A stretch of DNA of 45,914 bases from Betaproteobacteria bacterium (lineage in GTDB: Bacteria > Pseudomonadota > Gammaproteobacteria > Burkholderiales > SG8-39): positions 1 to 45,914 of the forward strand of contig SHXR01000035.1 of assembly GCA_009693235.1 (NCBI GenBank). Reading direction: 5' to 3'. Under the pieces are notes generated by a model. That model searched no databases. It was not told the origin of the DNA and was given only the letters and a program-made list of their open reading frames with translations. Of this stretch, positions 27,192 through 35,890 are shown piece after piece (the stretch's first letter is position 1; the number at the start of each line of letters is the position of its first letter). Position numbers and translations under genes: made by a program.

Positions 27192-27946
27192 CGGGCGGTT
27201 ATGCCGCCGTCAACGGGCAGCAGTACGCCCGTAATTGCGGAAGCGTCGGCGCTACAAAGAAACACCGCCGCTGCTGCCACATCTTCGGGCGTAATCAGAC
27301 GCTTCAATGGGATGTTGTCGCGGAAGGTGCCGATATCGCCGCCGCCTGCCTGGACGATCGAGCGAAAGAGCGGCGTGTCGACTGGCCCGGGACCCACTGC
27401 ATTCACGCGAATGTCATCGGGCGCGAGTTCGAGCGCGAGGGTGCTCATGAGCCCGAGAATGCCATGCTTGGAGGCCCCGTAGGCGGTGAAATTGGGGCGC
27501 ACCATGATCGATTGAATCGATCCGGTAAAGAGGATGCACGGCGCTCGCTTCGCCGCGGCCGATTTGCGGAGCGCCGGAATGGCCGCTTTCGTGGCGAGAA
27601 AGGGACCGATCAGATTCACATCCATCAATTGACGCAGCACGTTTTCTTCCAGCTGGTCGAGCGGACTGCGCTGCGGTATGCCGGCATTGTTGTACAGGAT
27701 GTCCAGCGCGCCGAAGCGATTCACGGTTGCCGCGACCATGCGCTCATTTTCAGCCGGCCTGCAATGGTCGCCTTGGATGAATGCCGCGTTGGCCCCTAAT
27801 TCGCGTGCGAGCGCTGCACCCTTCGCCTCGTTAATGTCATTTAGCATCACTTGGCAGCCTTCCGCGATGAAGCGCCGCGCGGTCGCCGCGCCGATTCCTG
27901 AGGCGCTGCCGGTGATCAGTGCGATTTTGCCGTCCAGTCTGCCCAT
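27188..27946 (-). CDS. Short-chain dehydrogenase/reductase (SDR)
   Basis: 252-residue classical SDR. The NAD(P) loop is TGSASGIG (12-19), with LNDIN after strand 2 (the Asp favours NAD), NNAGI at 86-90, and the catalytic Ser143, Tyr156 and Lys160 (YGASK). The C-terminal signature is NAVGPGPVDTPLF, and the end is LPVDGGITAR. The substrate is an unknown alcohol or ketone. Start ATG 27946 follows AGGAAGGGA at ideal spacing; the frame to 27994 has none. Confidence 0.93.
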   Translation of the reverse strand: MGRLDGKIALITGSASGIGAATARRFIAEGCQVMLNDINEAKGAALARELGANAAFIQGDHCRPAENERMVAATVNRFGALDILYNNAGIPQRSPLDQLEENVLRQLMDVNLIGPFLATKAAIPALRKSAAAKRAPCILFTGSIQSIMVRPNFTAYGASKHGILGLMSTLALELAPDDIRVNAVGPGPVDTPLFRSIVQAGGGDIGTFRDNIPLKRLITPEDVAAAAVFLCSADASAITGVLLPVDGGITAR

Positions 27947-28073
27947 GGTGGGGCTCCCTTCCTCTTGGGGAAAGGTCGATGGTAGCGTGCCCACGGCAAA
28001 TGGCGTGCGTGGGCGGCGGAATGCGTTACGCTATTTGCCCGACCGCCATGTTGATCGTCCTTGATCGCATTCA

Positions 28074-28499
28074 ATGCTTTATCGCGCTACCCGTATCGCC
28101 ATCGCTGCATTGCTCGTTGCCGCGCTGGGCGGCCACGCCAATGCGCGCGGTGAAGACTGCCGGGTCGATGCTGCCCTGGCCGAGCGGATCGAATCGAAAG
28201 GGTATGTGCTCGCCTATCGCACCGAACCCGCCAGGATTCCAGTCGGAGCGCACTTCATTGTTGAATTCATGGTCTGCGCCAAAGAGGGCGTTGCAACGCC
28301 CTCTTCAATACGCGTTGACGCGTCGATGCCGGACCACCGCCATGGCATGAATTATCGGCCGAGCGTGACGCGCCGCGGACCGCATCGATACCGCGCGGAA
28401 GGACTGCTCTTTCATATGTCTGGGCGCTGGGAATTCACCTTTGATATCGAAGGTGTCGGGCCGGTTGAACGCTTGACGCACAGCATCCGGGTTCGGTAG
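28074..28499 (+). CDS. YtkA/FixH-like exported protein
   Basis: 141 residues: a signal peptide (ATRIAIAALLVAALGGHANA) and a single immunoglobulin-like domain. The pattern SMPDHRHGMNYRP, followed by HRYRAEGLLFHMSGRWEFTFDI, recalls the YtkA-like domain found alone or next to copper proteins. The His- and Met-rich DHRHGM loop could bind copper, although this is inference. Start ATG 28074 has no strong Shine-Dalgarno. It ends 12 bases before the convergent MFS gene. Function unknown. Confidence 0.65.
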   Translation: MLYRATRIAIAALLVAALGGHANARGEDCRVDAALAERIESKGYVLAYRTEPARIPVGAHFIVEFMVCAKEGVATPSSIRVDASMPDHRHGMNYRPSVTRRGPHRYRAEGLLFHMSGRWEFTFDIEGVGPVERLTHSIRVR

Positions 28500-28511
28500 C
28501 GATGCGCCGTT

Positions 28512-29711
28512 CTAACTCGCGAGCACCTGTGGAGATCGCATCACCGGACGCTCGACAATCGCCCAGTGCATCGCCGCGCCAATGAAGCAGAGCGCGGCGC
28601 TGGCCCACCAGACACCGGTGTAGGACCCGGTGGCATCGAACACGAGACCGCCGATCAAGGCACCGCATGACGCGCCCAACTGATGGCCGAAGAATACGAC
28701 GCCGTACAAAGTCGCCATGTATTGCGGACCGAAGAACGTCCCGACCAGGCCGCCGGTGAGTGGAATGGTCGCGAGCCACGTCACCCCCATGCCAACCGCA
28801 AACACGAGTGCCGTGGCCGGTGTGAGGGGCAACACCAACAACCCGACTACCAGCACGCCGCGCGCAAAGTAGAGCCAACCGAGGATCGATTTCTTCGGCA
28901 GTCGCTCACCCATCCGACCGAACAAGTACGTGCCGAAGATATTGGTGAGGCCGATGGTGGCCAGCACCGCCGCACCCATCGATTGCGACAGCCCGTTATC
29001 CACCAGATAGGCGGGCATGTGGGTCGAGATGAAATTGAGTTGGAAGCCGCACACGAAAAAGCCGATCGTGAGGAGCCAAAAGCTTGGTACGCGAAACGCC
29101 TCAGCCAGCGCTGCACGCAACGTTTGATCCCGCGTTTCAGCGTGCGCGACCTTGATGCCGGCGACGGCACGCGCGAATGGGATGATGGTCGCCGCGAAGA
29201 CCGCCAGCACGAGATAGGCCGCCCGCCATTCCCATTCCTGGATGACCCACTGGGTAATCGGAATCATCAGAAATTGACCAAGGGACCCCCCCATGCTGGC
29301 AATCGCCATCACACGAGCTCTCAATGCAATCGGCGCTGCCTTGCCGGCCGCGGCTAGCACGACAGAAAAGCCCGCGGCGCTCAGTCCAATACCGACCAGC
29401 AGATGGCCGATCAGATAATCATTGGCGCCGGCCGCCATCGCCAACACGATGAGTCCACCGGCGTAAAGCAGGCCGCCACCTGCGGTGACGCGACCAGGCC
29501 CAAATCGATCGGCAATCGCACCGGCAAGTGGTGCGCCAATCCCCCACAGCAGATTGGAGACAGCGATGCCGAAGCCAAACGTCGCGCGGTCGATCGCCAG
29601 CTCGTCTGCAAGCGGCGGAAGGAATAGCCCAAAGCCCTGCCGCAATCCCATGACGAGAAACAGGATCCAGGCAGCAGCGAACGAGATGACCCAAAGCGGC
29701 AGACGTAGCAT
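28512..29711 (-). CDS. MFS transporter (monocarboxylate/oxalate-antiporter-like)
   Basis: 399-residue, twelve-helix carrier. The N-terminal helix has QGFGLFLPPLADEL; the MFS signature reads GAPLAGAIADRFGPGRV. The helix 5/6 segment ASMGGSLGQFLMIP and the C-terminal half with GAMGV-like repeats fit the bacterial monocarboxylate/OFA-type group. Substrate unknown. It ends convergently with the YtkA-like gene and is divergent from the molybdopterin hydroxylase gene, with 100 bases between, in which no clear promoter was identified. Confidence 0.88.
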   Translation of the reverse strand: MLRLPLWVISFAAAWILFLVMGLRQGFGLFLPPLADELAIDRATFGFGIAVSNLLWGIGAPLAGAIADRFGPGRVTAGGGLLYAGGLIVLAMAAGANDYLIGHLLVGIGLSAAGFSVVLAAAGKAAPIALRARVMAIASMGGSLGQFLMIPITQWVIQEWEWRAAYLVLAVFAATIIPFARAVAGIKVAHAETRDQTLRAALAEAFRVPSFWLLTIGFFVCGFQLNFISTHMPAYLVDNGLSQSMGAAVLATIGLTNIFGTYLFGRMGERLPKKSILGWLYFARGVLVVGLLVLPLTPATALVFAVGMGVTWLATIPLTGGLVGTFFGPQYMATLYGVVFFGHQLGASCGALIGGLVFDATGSYTGVWWASAALCFIGAAMHWAIVERPVMRSPQVLAS

Positions 29712-29812
29712 GGCTTGCAGGTTACATGATTAGGGACAGAGTACATTATCGGCTCCCTGCAACGTCGTGGTGGTCTCTAGACCTGCCACGGCACCAATCA
29801 ACTGTGTGAGCA

Positions 29813-32179
29813 ATGCGTGTGCAGACTGAAGGAATAAGACCAGCGACAGCACTGATCGGTGCATCGGTGCCGCGCAGCGCCGCGCGCCGGTTGGTAGCGG
29901 GTCGCGGGCGGTATGTGGACGATCTGCGTTGGCCGCAGCTTTTGCATGCCGCGTTCCTGCGTAGTCCCTACGCCCATGCGGACTTCAGGATCGTCGACAC
30001 CAGCCGGGCTGCGCATGCGGCGCTCGCCGTCATCGATGGCGCACAAATTGCAACCGTTTGCCGGCCGTGGACCACCAAGCTCGCGACCTGGCCGCAACAT
30101 GTGTCCGCACCGCAGCTGCCCCTTGCCATGGGCCGGGCTGTCTATCAGGGGCAACCGGTCGCGCTGGTCATCGCGGCATCGCGCGCTGCCGCCGAAGATG
30201 CGGCCCTGCTGATCGACGTTGAATGGTCCGAACGGTCATCGGTTGCGCGTTGGCGTGATGCGTTGGCGGAAGGCGCGTCGCCCGTTCATCCGGCGCTCGG
30301 TTCCAATCTTGCCTTTGCGCATGCGATTGAGTCAGGAGATGCCGTCCACGCGTTTGGCGCTGCCCATCGCATCATCAAGCGTACCTTTCGCTTTCCACGT
30401 CTGACCGGTGTCTGCCTCGAACCGCGCGCGATTGCGGCGGAATTCGATCCGACATCGCGTCGCCTCACCGTGTGCGCCTCGACGCAGGTGCCGCATCAAT
30501 TGCGCGCCATGCTGGCCGCACAATTACACTTGAATGAAAGCGATGTCCGCGTCATCGTGCCGGATGTTGGCGGCGGATTTGGCGTGAAGCTGCACGCCTA
30601 CGACGACGAACTGGCCGTGATCAGCGCTGCGGTGCTGCTCGGTCGCCCGGTGAAATGGGTCTGCGATCGCCTGGAAGCATTTACTTCCGATGTGCATGCG
30701 CGCGAACATGAAGTCAACGCGGAAATCGCAGTGGCCGCCGATGGGGCGTTGGTGGGCTTGCGCGTCGATGTGGTCGCCGAGGCGGGCGCGTATTCGATTT
30801 ATCCACGCTCGAGCGTCCTGGAAGGCATGCAAGCCATCGGTATGACCGGCGCGCCCTATGATCTCGCAGCGTACTCTGCACGACTTCGCGTCGTCTATGA
30901 GAACAAAGTTAATACCGGCTCATATCGCGGCGTGGGTCAACCGATCGCATGTGGGGTGACCGAGCAGTTGATCGATGCGGCGGCCCAATCGCTTGGTATC
31001 GATCCGGCCGCCATGCGCGAACGCACCTTGCGACGCGGCGCACCCACCGGTGGCAAGACCGCAGGTGGACAGGACATGGATGCGCTGTCGCAACACGGTT
31101 GTCTGGCCCGGTTGCTCGCCCGCATGGATTACGACGGACTGCGCCGGCAACAGGCGACCGATCGCGCGGAGGGTCGCTACCTAGGCATCGGTCTGGCGGC
31201 ATTTCTCGAACAGACGTCGCCCGGCGCAGGCTTTTATGGCACGAACAATGTGTCGATTTCAGCGGCCGATGGTTGCATGCTTCGCATCGAGCAAGACGGT
31301 ACCTTTACTTGTGTGACGTCGAGCCTTGATCAAGGTCAAGGCGTCGAAACCGGACTCACCCAACTCATCGCCAGTGCGCTGTCGGTGCCGATGTCTGCGG
31401 TCCGCATCGTGACTGGCGATACCGCGGTAAGCGCGGTAGGGGGTGGTACGTTCGCTTCCCGTGGCCTCACCATCGGTGGTGAGGCGGCGCTGCGCGCGGC
31501 GTACGCAATGCGCGATCGACTTCTCAGGGTCGCCGCGGTGCTATGGGAATGCGAACCGGCATCACTGCGGCTTGCCGGTGGCGAACTGCGTGCAGCGGAA
31601 GGACGACGCCAGATGTCGCTAGAAGAGCTCGCCCGCGTGTTGCATTTCCAGCAATACAAGATTCCGCACGGCACGGAAGCGCAACCGCTGGTGGTGGCGC
31701 ACTACGTTCCCGCGCGGCCGTACTACTTTGCCAATGGCGTGCAGGCGAGCCTGATGTCGGTCGATATCGAAACCGGCTTTATACGACTGCTCGGGCATTG
31801 GATCGTCGAGGATTGCGGACGCCTCATTAATCCTTTATTGGTCGATGAGCAGTTGCGTGGCGGTATCGTGCAGGGAATCGGTGCGGCGCTCTTCGAGGAA
31901 CTGCGCTATGACGAGCGCGGACAACTCACCAACGCGAGCATGATGGACTATCTCGTGCCGATGGCGTTCGAGATGCCAGACATCTCCGTCGATCATATCG
32001 AGACGCCGGTCGCCGGCACGCTATTGGGCGGCAAGGGGGTCGGTGAGGCGGGGACGATCGGCGCCGGTGCCGCTGTTGCCAATGCGCTCAACGATGCGCT
32101 CTCGCCGTTTCATTGCGTTCTCACCCACCAGCCCTTCACCCCGGAGCGGGTGTTGCGCGGTTTGGGTAAAGTTGCCTGA
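29813..32179 (+). CDS. Xanthine dehydrogenase family molybdopterin-binding subunit
   Basis: 788-residue large subunit of a molybdenum hydroxylase. Signatures: ARRLVAGRGRYVDDL at the start, the LEPRAIAAEFDP region, PDVGGGFGVKLHAYDDELAV (molybdopterin contact), SYRGVGQPIACGVTEQLID around the active-site loop, LDQGQGVETGLTQL, and KGVGEAGTIGAGAAVANAL with the catalytic base Glu. The active-site loop has no cysteine (SYRGVGQ rather than a CODH-type CSFR), so it is not a true CO dehydrogenase. Medium FAD and small 2Fe-2S subunit genes are missing from this window, so partners must be elsewhere or the gene is orphaned. The enolase gene 33 bases downstream may be co-transcribed. Substrate unknown. 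Confidence 0.92.
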   Translation: MRVQTEGIRPATALIGASVPRSAARRLVAGRGRYVDDLRWPQLLHAAFLRSPYAHADFRIVDTSRAAHAALAVIDGAQIATVCRPWTTKLATWPQHVSAPQLPLAMGRAVYQGQPVALVIAASRAAAEDAALLIDVEWSERSSVARWRDALAEGASPVHPALGSNLAFAHAIESGDAVHAFGAAHRIIKRTFRFPRLTGVCLEPRAIAAEFDPTSRRLTVCASTQVPHQLRAMLAAQLHLNESDVRVIVPDVGGGFGVKLHAYDDELAVISAAVLLGRPVKWVCDRLEAFTSDVHAREHEVNAEIAVAADGALVGLRVDVVAEAGAYSIYPRSSVLEGMQAIGMTGAPYDLAAYSARLRVVYENKVNTGSYRGVGQPIACGVTEQLIDAAAQSLGIDPAAMRERTLRRGAPTGGKTAGGQDMDALSQHGCLARLLARMDYDGLRRQQATDRAEGRYLGIGLAAFLEQTSPGAGFYGTNNVSISAADGCMLRIEQDGTFTCVTSSLDQGQGVETGLTQLIASALSVPMSAVRIVTGDTAVSAVGGGTFASRGLTIGGEAALRAAYAMRDRLLRVAAVLWECEPASLRLAGGELRAAEGRRQMSLEELARVLHFQQYKIPHGTEAQPLVVAHYVPARPYYFANGVQASLMSVDIETGFIRLLGHWIVEDCGRLINPLLVDEQLRGGIVQGIGAALFEELRYDERGQLTNASMMDYLVPMAFEMPDISVDHIETPVAGTLLGGKGVGEAGTIGAGAAVANALNDALSPFHCVLTHQPFTPERVLRGLGKVA

Positions 32180-32211
32180 CGCCACTGCGCCGCCTCTCAA
32201 TCTAGCGTCCA

Positions 32212-33378
32212 ATGAAAATCCTTGCCGTTCGCGAAGTCACTGTGCCGATCGGCGCCGCCATGGGCAATGCATCGATCCGCTTCGATGCGATGACCGCCTC
32301 CGCGATTGCCGTCGTTAGCGATCGCATGGTGGGCGGGAAACCCGTCATCGGCTATGCGTTTGATTCGATCGGGCGCTATGGCAGCGGCGCATTGCTGAAG
32401 GCCCGCTTCCTGCCGCGCCTACTGGCCGCCCCCCCCGATGCACTGCTCGATGCGAAGGGCATCATCGATCCCGATCGTTGCCATCGGCGGGTCATGGCCA
32501 ACGAAAAGGGCGGGGGACATGGTGAGCGCTCGGTTGCCGTCGGCCTGCTCGATGCAGCGTTGTGGGATCTGCGCGCCAAGATCGAGGAAAAGCCGCTCTG
32601 GCGTGCGCTCGCTGATCGCTATAGTCGTCGCGATGCGACGGGTCGCATCGCGGTCTACGGGACCTGCGGGCACTTTCGGGATGGCGAGGGGCTCGCCCAT
32701 CTTGGTGATGAGGTGCGACGGGCCGTGGATGCGGGTTTCACCCGTGTCAAGATCAAGCTGGGCGGCACCCGTACTGCAGAGGATTGCGCGCGCATTGAGG
32801 CGGCAGCGAAGGCAATGAATGGATCAAAGTGGCTGGCTGTCGATTTGAACGGCGGGCTTGAGCCTGACATCGTCGGTGATTGGCTTCGTCATGTCGAACC
32901 TTATCAATTAGCCTGGATCGAGGAGCCGGTCGAACCGCTCGATTACTCGTTGCTCGCGAGCTTTATCAAGCATTGCCAAACGCCGATTGCAACCGGTGAG
33001 AATCTGTTTTCCTGGGATGACGCGCGCAATCTTCTTCGCTACGGTGGTATTCGTGGTGATCGCGACATCATTCAACTCGATGTGGCTTTGTCCTATGGCA
33101 TCTCTGAGTATCTGCGCGTAGTGGGAGGCTTCGAGGCGGCCGGCTGGTCACGACAACGCTGTTGGCCGCATGCCGGTCATTTATTTGCAGCGCAGGTGGT
33201 CGCGGGCCTCGCGCTCGGCGCGCATGAAGCGGCGGTCGATGTGACCTTGCCTTACGGCGGATTCTGGGATGGCACAGATATCGTCGATGGGCAGGTGAGC
33301 ATGCCATCCCTGCCGGGCGTTGGCTTCGAAGGCAAGGCCAACTTTTATAGACTGCTCGCGCCGCTCTTGCCTGCGTAA
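32212..33378 (+). CDS. tarD: Enolase-superfamily dehydratase, D-tartrate dehydratase-like
   Basis: 388 residues with strong similarity in layout to the D-tartrate dehydratase of Bradyrhizobium (about 389 residues): GYAFDSIGRYGSG, NEKGGGHGERSVAVGLLDAA, and ATGENLFSWDDARNLLRYGGI. Catalytic residues by alignment: Lys180/Lys182 (VKIKLGG), metal ligands Asp211 (AVDLNGG), Glu237 or Glu238 (WIEEP) and Glu263 (TGENL), and His320 (CWPHAGH). The reaction would be dehydration of D-tartrate or a related sugar acid to oxaloacetate-type products. Start ATG 32212. The symbol is assigned by similarity; the substrate is unproven. The ComEA-like gene follows after 15 bases. Confidence 0.85.
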   Translation: MKILAVREVTVPIGAAMGNASIRFDAMTASAIAVVSDRMVGGKPVIGYAFDSIGRYGSGALLKARFLPRLLAAPPDALLDAKGIIDPDRCHRRVMANEKGGGHGERSVAVGLLDAALWDLRAKIEEKPLWRALADRYSRRDATGRIAVYGTCGHFRDGEGLAHLGDEVRRAVDAGFTRVKIKLGGTRTAEDCARIEAAAKAMNGSKWLAVDLNGGLEPDIVGDWLRHVEPYQLAWIEEPVEPLDYSLLASFIKHCQTPIATGENLFSWDDARNLLRYGGIRGDRDIIQLDVALSYGISEYLRVVGGFEAAGWSRQRCWPHAGHLFAAQVVAGLALGAHEAAVDVTLPYGGFWDGTDIVDGQVSMPSLPGVGFEGKANFYRLLAPLLPA

Positions 33379-33393
33379 CAAGGAGACCCAGCG

Positions 33394-33738
33394 ATGCGAA
33401 AGACGTTCATTGCAGTCATCGTATTATTGCTACTGAGTGTTCGGCTGGCGAACGCGGCCGTCGATATCAATACGGCAACGGCGGAAGAGTTCGACCGGCT
33501 GAAGGGCATTGGACCGGTCAAGGCCAAGGCGATCGTCGATTATCGAACGAAGAATGGGCCGTTCAAGTCCATTGGTGACATCAAGAAAGTCCCAGGGATC
33601 AGTGACGCGACCTTTCAGACCATCAAGCCTGACATCACGATCGCTCCGTCCCACGTAAAGAAGTCCGGTGACGAGAAGCGCGCGATGGATGCAACCCCAA
33701 AAGGCTCGCCGAGCGAGAAGGACGCCAAGGCCCGTTAG
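33394..33738 (+). CDS. ComEA-like helix-hairpin-helix DNA-binding protein
   Basis: 114 residues. A signal peptide (MRKTFIAVIVLLLLSVRLANA) is followed by two HhH motifs: VDINTATAEEFDRLKGIGPVKA and FKSIGDIKKVPGISDATFQTIK. The lysine-rich tail (HVKKSGDEKRAMDATPKGSPSEKDAK) is extra to most members. Periplasmic ComEA-type proteins bind incoming DNA in natural transformation. Start ATG 33394 has AAGGAGA upstream. It is at the end of the hydroxylase and enolase run, although the functions are unrelated. Confidence 0.9.
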   Translation: MRKTFIAVIVLLLLSVRLANAAVDINTATAEEFDRLKGIGPVKAKAIVDYRTKNGPFKSIGDIKKVPGISDATFQTIKPDITIAPSHVKKSGDEKRAMDATPKGSPSEKDAKAR

Positions 33739-33824
33739 CCGAGTTTGGTGACCATTTCACCATAAGGGGATGTTTGCCGTCATCGTGAAGCGGATTCGCG
33801 GCGGCGTGCGTCAGTGGAATGCCA

Positions 33825-35054
33825 TCATTTGGCGAAGGGCGCGATTGCCGACGCGGTTCCACTCGTCAGCCCATGCGCAAAGGCCGCGCCTTCCGTCGGG
33901 CGGGCAAACAAGAAGCCTTGCGCCGTGTCGCACCCGATCGATTTGAGCATCGCGAGTTCATCGAGGGACTCGATTCCTTCGGCCGTCGTCTGCAAACGCA
34001 ACCGGCGGCCCAGTTCCAGACTCGATTCCAGAATGGCGCGCACATCGGGTTGTCGGGTTGCGCCCTCGATGAAACTGCGATCGATCTTCATCTCATTGAA
34101 GGGAATGCGGGACAGCCGCTGCATGGTCGAGTAACCGGTACCGAAATCGTCGATGGCGAGGCCAAAGCCGCGCATCCGCAACCGCGCCAAGCTGCCTATC
34201 GCCGAAACAATGTCGGTCGTCGCCATGCTCTCGGTGATTTCCAGCACGATCCGATTGGCCGGTACGTTTAAGCGATTCGTTAGCGCGAGGATATTCTCGG
34301 TGACGGCCAGTTCTTCCAGAAAGCCGACCGTGATGTTGACCAACAAGGAAATATCGAGTCCGCTCGTGTACCAGCCGCTTGCAATGCGCAAGGCTTGCTC
34401 GAGCAGTGTCCAGGTGAGATCATTGATTGCGCCGCCTTGTTCGGCGGCAGGAATGAAGCTGGTCGGCAGCACGATGCCGCGCGTGGGATGTTGCCAGCGC
34501 GCTAGCGCTTCGGCGCCGATGAAGCGGCCGTTACGCAGATCGATCTTCGGCTGGTAATGGAGCATGAACTCATGGTTCCGTAGACCCTCCACGATTTCCG
34601 CATGCGAAAAGCTTTCCGGAGCCGCTTTCACCGTCGCCGCTTCGCCGGGTGAATTCAGCAATTCAAAGAGCGTGACCAGCTGCTTTCGATCGAGCGGCTT
34701 CTCGACTGCGCCCAACATGCGAAGCCCGGTGCTTTTCGACATCTCTTGGACGGCTGCCATGACCGAGCGGTGCATCCCCGAGACGAGAATGACCGCCGCT
34801 CCCGGACACTGATTGGCGAGTTCGGCGAGAAATTCGATGCCGTCCATGCCTTCCATATCGAGGTCGCAGAGCACGATGTCGACCGCTTCCGCCGAACGTC
34901 TAAGATGCGTCAGCGCCTCAAAGCCATTGGTCGCCTCAACGAATTGTTCGATGCCCACCGAGCGCAGAATTCCCGCGGCGAGGCGTCGTGAAATTTGATC
35001 GTCATCGACGACGAGGACGCTCAAGTGAGCGAGTGGGCGTGTTGCATTGACCAT
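33825..35054 (-). CDS. Response regulator with C-terminal EAL phosphodiesterase domain
   Basis: 409 residues: a receiver domain (about 10-130) with the acidic pocket DDD at 17-19, phospho-acceptor Asp64 (VLCDLDMEGMDG) and Lys119 (VEKP), then an EAL domain from about 150. Catalytic residues for c-di-GMP hydrolysis are intact: EALARW (182-187), Asn240 (VNITVGF), Glu272 (LEITES), Asp302-Asp303 (AIDDFGTGYS), Lys323 (MKIDRSF) and TTAEGIES near the end. This REC-EAL architecture resembles VieA/RocR-type regulators. A probable ribosome-binding site GAGG lies before ATG 35054. Repeat copy A ends 22 bases upstream of the start codon and so lies in its promoter or leader. A closely related EAL stump lies at 35327-35890, a likely paralogous duplication. 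Confidence 0.93.
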   Translation of the reverse strand: MVNATRPLAHLSVLVVDDDQISRRLAAGILRSVGIEQFVEATNGFEALTHLRRSAEAVDIVLCDLDMEGMDGIEFLAELANQCPGAAVILVSGMHRSVMAAVQEMSKSTGLRMLGAVEKPLDRKQLVTLFELLNSPGEAATVKAAPESFSHAEIVEGLRNHEFMLHYQPKIDLRNGRFIGAEALARWQHPTRGIVLPTSFIPAAEQGGAINDLTWTLLEQALRIASGWYTSGLDISLLVNITVGFLEELAVTENILALTNRLNVPANRIVLEITESMATTDIVSAIGSLARLRMRGFGLAIDDFGTGYSTMQRLSRIPFNEMKIDRSFIEGATRQPDVRAILESSLELGRRLRLQTTAEGIESLDELAMLKSIGCDTAQGFLFARPTEGAAFAHGLTSGTASAIAPFAK

Positions 35055-35075
35055 GACGATAACCTCGGGATGCGC

Positions 35076-35171
35076 TTAAGGAAACGCTGATTAAGCTATC
35101 CCGCGTAATCAGCGTGCTCAAATATTCAGGGGTTACAAGGGGGCGAGCCCCCTTGTTCAGTGATTCCTTAA
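35076..35171 (+). repeat. MITE-like palindromic repeat, copy A
   Basis: 96 bp, the most complete copy. Outer ends are TTAAGGAAACGCTGA and, inverted, TCAGTGATTCCTTAA. Inside are two hairpins: ACGCTGATTA / TAATCAGCGT (35084-35093 with 35106-35115, loop AGCTATCCCGCG) and ACAAGGGGGC / GCCCCCTTGT (35135-35144 with 35147-35156). No coding frame. Copies B to D share both the ends and the first hairpin. TTAA on both sides could be a target duplication. Confidence 0.9.
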
Positions 35172-35326
35172 CCCGATGCTACGCACGGTGCGCGTGAGCT
35201 GGTTGGACTTCCGTCACGCCTTGACGTGATACCAGACAGCGGCGTCGACTCGGATACCAGGCGGTTGATGACGCCATCGGTATCGTGTTCTGTCGCGATG
35301 AAACAGCCGCTTGATGCGTGAGCTGC

Positions 35327-35890
35327 TTACTCTGCGGTGACTGGAACGGGCTCGCTGAACAACGATTGTTGGCGATGTTGCCGCCAGTCACTTGCCCAGC
35401 GTAGGAAATGCTCGGCTTCCATCGGTTTGGCGAAGAGAAAGCCTTGCGCAGTATCGCAACCGATGCCTCTCAGCAAGGCCAGTTCTTCAGACGTCTCGAT
35501 GCCTTCGGCGACGGTCTACAGGCCCAGACGGCGGCCCAGCTCGAGACTCGATTCGAGAATCGTGCGCAGGTTAGGATAACGGGCGGCGCCGGACACGAAT
35601 GACCGATCTACCTTGAGTTCGTTGAACGGGATACGCGAGAGCTGTTGCATCGATGCGTAACCGGTGCCGAAGTCATCGATCGAGAGTCCGAAGCCGCGCA
35701 TACGAAGGCGGGCGAGATTGCCGATGACCGTCACGACGTGAGTGGTTTCTGTGCTTTCCGTGATCTCAAGAATGATGCGATTTGCGGACACTTTCACATT
35801 TTGTGCCAGCGCGATGATGTTTTCGGTGACGGCCAACTCTTCGAGAAAACCGACCGTAATGTTCACCGACACGCTTACATCGAGCCCCGC
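35327..35890 (-). pseudogene. EAL-domain fragment (C-terminal part) fused behind a TAXI receptor remnant
   Basis: It begins in the middle of an EAL domain with AGLDVSVSVNITVGFLEELA and runs through EITES, SIDDFGTGYASMQQL, KVDRSF and LESSLELGRRLGL. A TAG stop follows where the intact neighbour has CAG, then TVAEGIETSEELALLRGIG and the tail end to TAA at 35327. The receiver domain and the EAL catalytic motif are missing. Wording is close to the intact REC-EAL protein (for example VNITVGFLEELAVTEN is identical), so it probably derived from a second regulator gene. It joins the upstream TAXI remnant in frame at about 35890. Confidence 0.8.

Noticed and set aside
29813..32179. CO dehydrogenase large subunit (CoxL)
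   Set aside because: The active-site loop reads SYRGVGQ and lacks the cysteine motif of true CO dehydrogenases; medium and small subunits are absent.
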